Source: Halocaridina rubra
Taxonomy: Eukaryota > Arthropoda > Malacostraca > Decapoda > Atyidae
Assembly: GCA_037179515.1 (NCBI GenBank)
Contig: JAXCGZ010021599.1
Location: forward strand, 1 to 15,000
Reading direction: 5' to 3'
DNA: 15,000 nt
Numbering within the stretch: the stretch's first letter is position 1; each line of letters opens with the position of its first letter. Both the position numbers and the translations under genes were made by a program. Positions 14,611 through 15,000 of this stretch are shown here, piece after piece. The notes beneath the pieces were generated by a model that saw only the letters and a program-made list of their open reading frames with translations, searched no databases and was not told where the DNA came from.

Positions 14611-15000
14611 ACGCAAAATACTGATACATACATGTGATATGGTGACTGAGTGATAGAAAGTCTTTTAGGTTAAATAATTCTGATTTCACTAGGCAGTAGC
14701 TTAAGATTATGGAATATAAAAAAAAATATCCATCAAAATTAAAATCTCAAGATATTTGATATAAGTTTGCTTTTACAACAATATGAATTTGAGACCAATA
14801 TAAGCATTCCCAAAAACCATCAACATTCTAACCACAGCCTGGCCGAGACAATCTAAGTATTACAATACAACCAGATCATTTTGGTTGACTTCACTGAAAA
14901 TCTACAAGTATGCAACCCAACCCAAATTAAGCAAAACTTTATGGTGTAATAGTGCAAAAATACCGTATTATTTAGGTTTAGTCTAAAGATTACAAATAAC
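14611..15000. other. 3' flank of transposase relic, nothing recognised
   Basis: About 390 bp of AT-rich sequence. A right-hand terminal inverted repeat of the transposon might be expected here or just beyond the window, but none was identified by eye. Confidence 0.4.

Noticed and set aside
14439..14633. 64-codon minus-strand open frame
   Set aside because: It overlaps the C-terminal part of the transposase relic on the opposite strand and has no motif of its own.

Overview
This 15 kb window looks like non-coding, AT-rich DNA from an animal nuclear genome. I find no intact protein-coding gene, no tRNA or rRNA, and no prokaryotic signals. About 9% of it (roughly 1.36 kb) is long, nearly perfect microsatellite: (AT)n, (CT/GA)n, (GT)n and (TAA)n. 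That density, with pogo/Tigger-type transposon debris, resembles decapod crustacean genomes, penaeid shrimps in particular. The host assignment is an inference from texture, not from a marker gene. Nearly every long open frame is a microsatellite read as a dipeptide repeat (YI, SL, RE, VC or poly-Y).

Layout. 1-3.9 kb: AT-rich single-copy-looking sequence with (AT)n at 1113-1235, a (GT)n-(GA)n compound at 1469-1640 and (AT)n at 3264-3380. 3.9-4.2 kb: a (CT)n tract interrupted by a 219-bp fragment that has an A-rich tail and a 12-bp flanking direct repeat, read as a retroposed 3' end of a non-LTR element. 4.2-6.2 kb: no gene seen. 6.2-7.2 kb: a decayed tandem array with a period of 175-190 bp. 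7.49-7.74 kb: a (CT)n-(TA)n compound tract. 7.9-9.45 kb: a second, more diffuse repeat region with a spacing near 240 bp. 9.45-10.4 kb: unique-looking sequence with small hairpins.

10.41-13.61 kb: the clearest structure in the window, a tandem duplication of a ~1.6 kb unit whose copies differ by roughly 10%. Each copy has the same order: ~240 bp of sequence, a long (AT)n, a ~320-bp MITE-like element with pogo-type ends, a second long (AT)n, ~700 bp of sequence, and (TAA)n. 14.0-14.6 kb: a decayed transposase relic on the + strand. It keeps the first two catalytic-aspartate blocks and a C-terminal block of the Tigger/pogo/jerky family, broken by stops, a frameshift and deletions.

No genes work together here. 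The story is the interplay of transposable elements and microsatellites: a retroposon landed in (CT)n, a TA-targeting MITE sits between (TA)n arrays, and both MITE copies were carried along in a later segmental duplication. I did not find a convincing new biological system.
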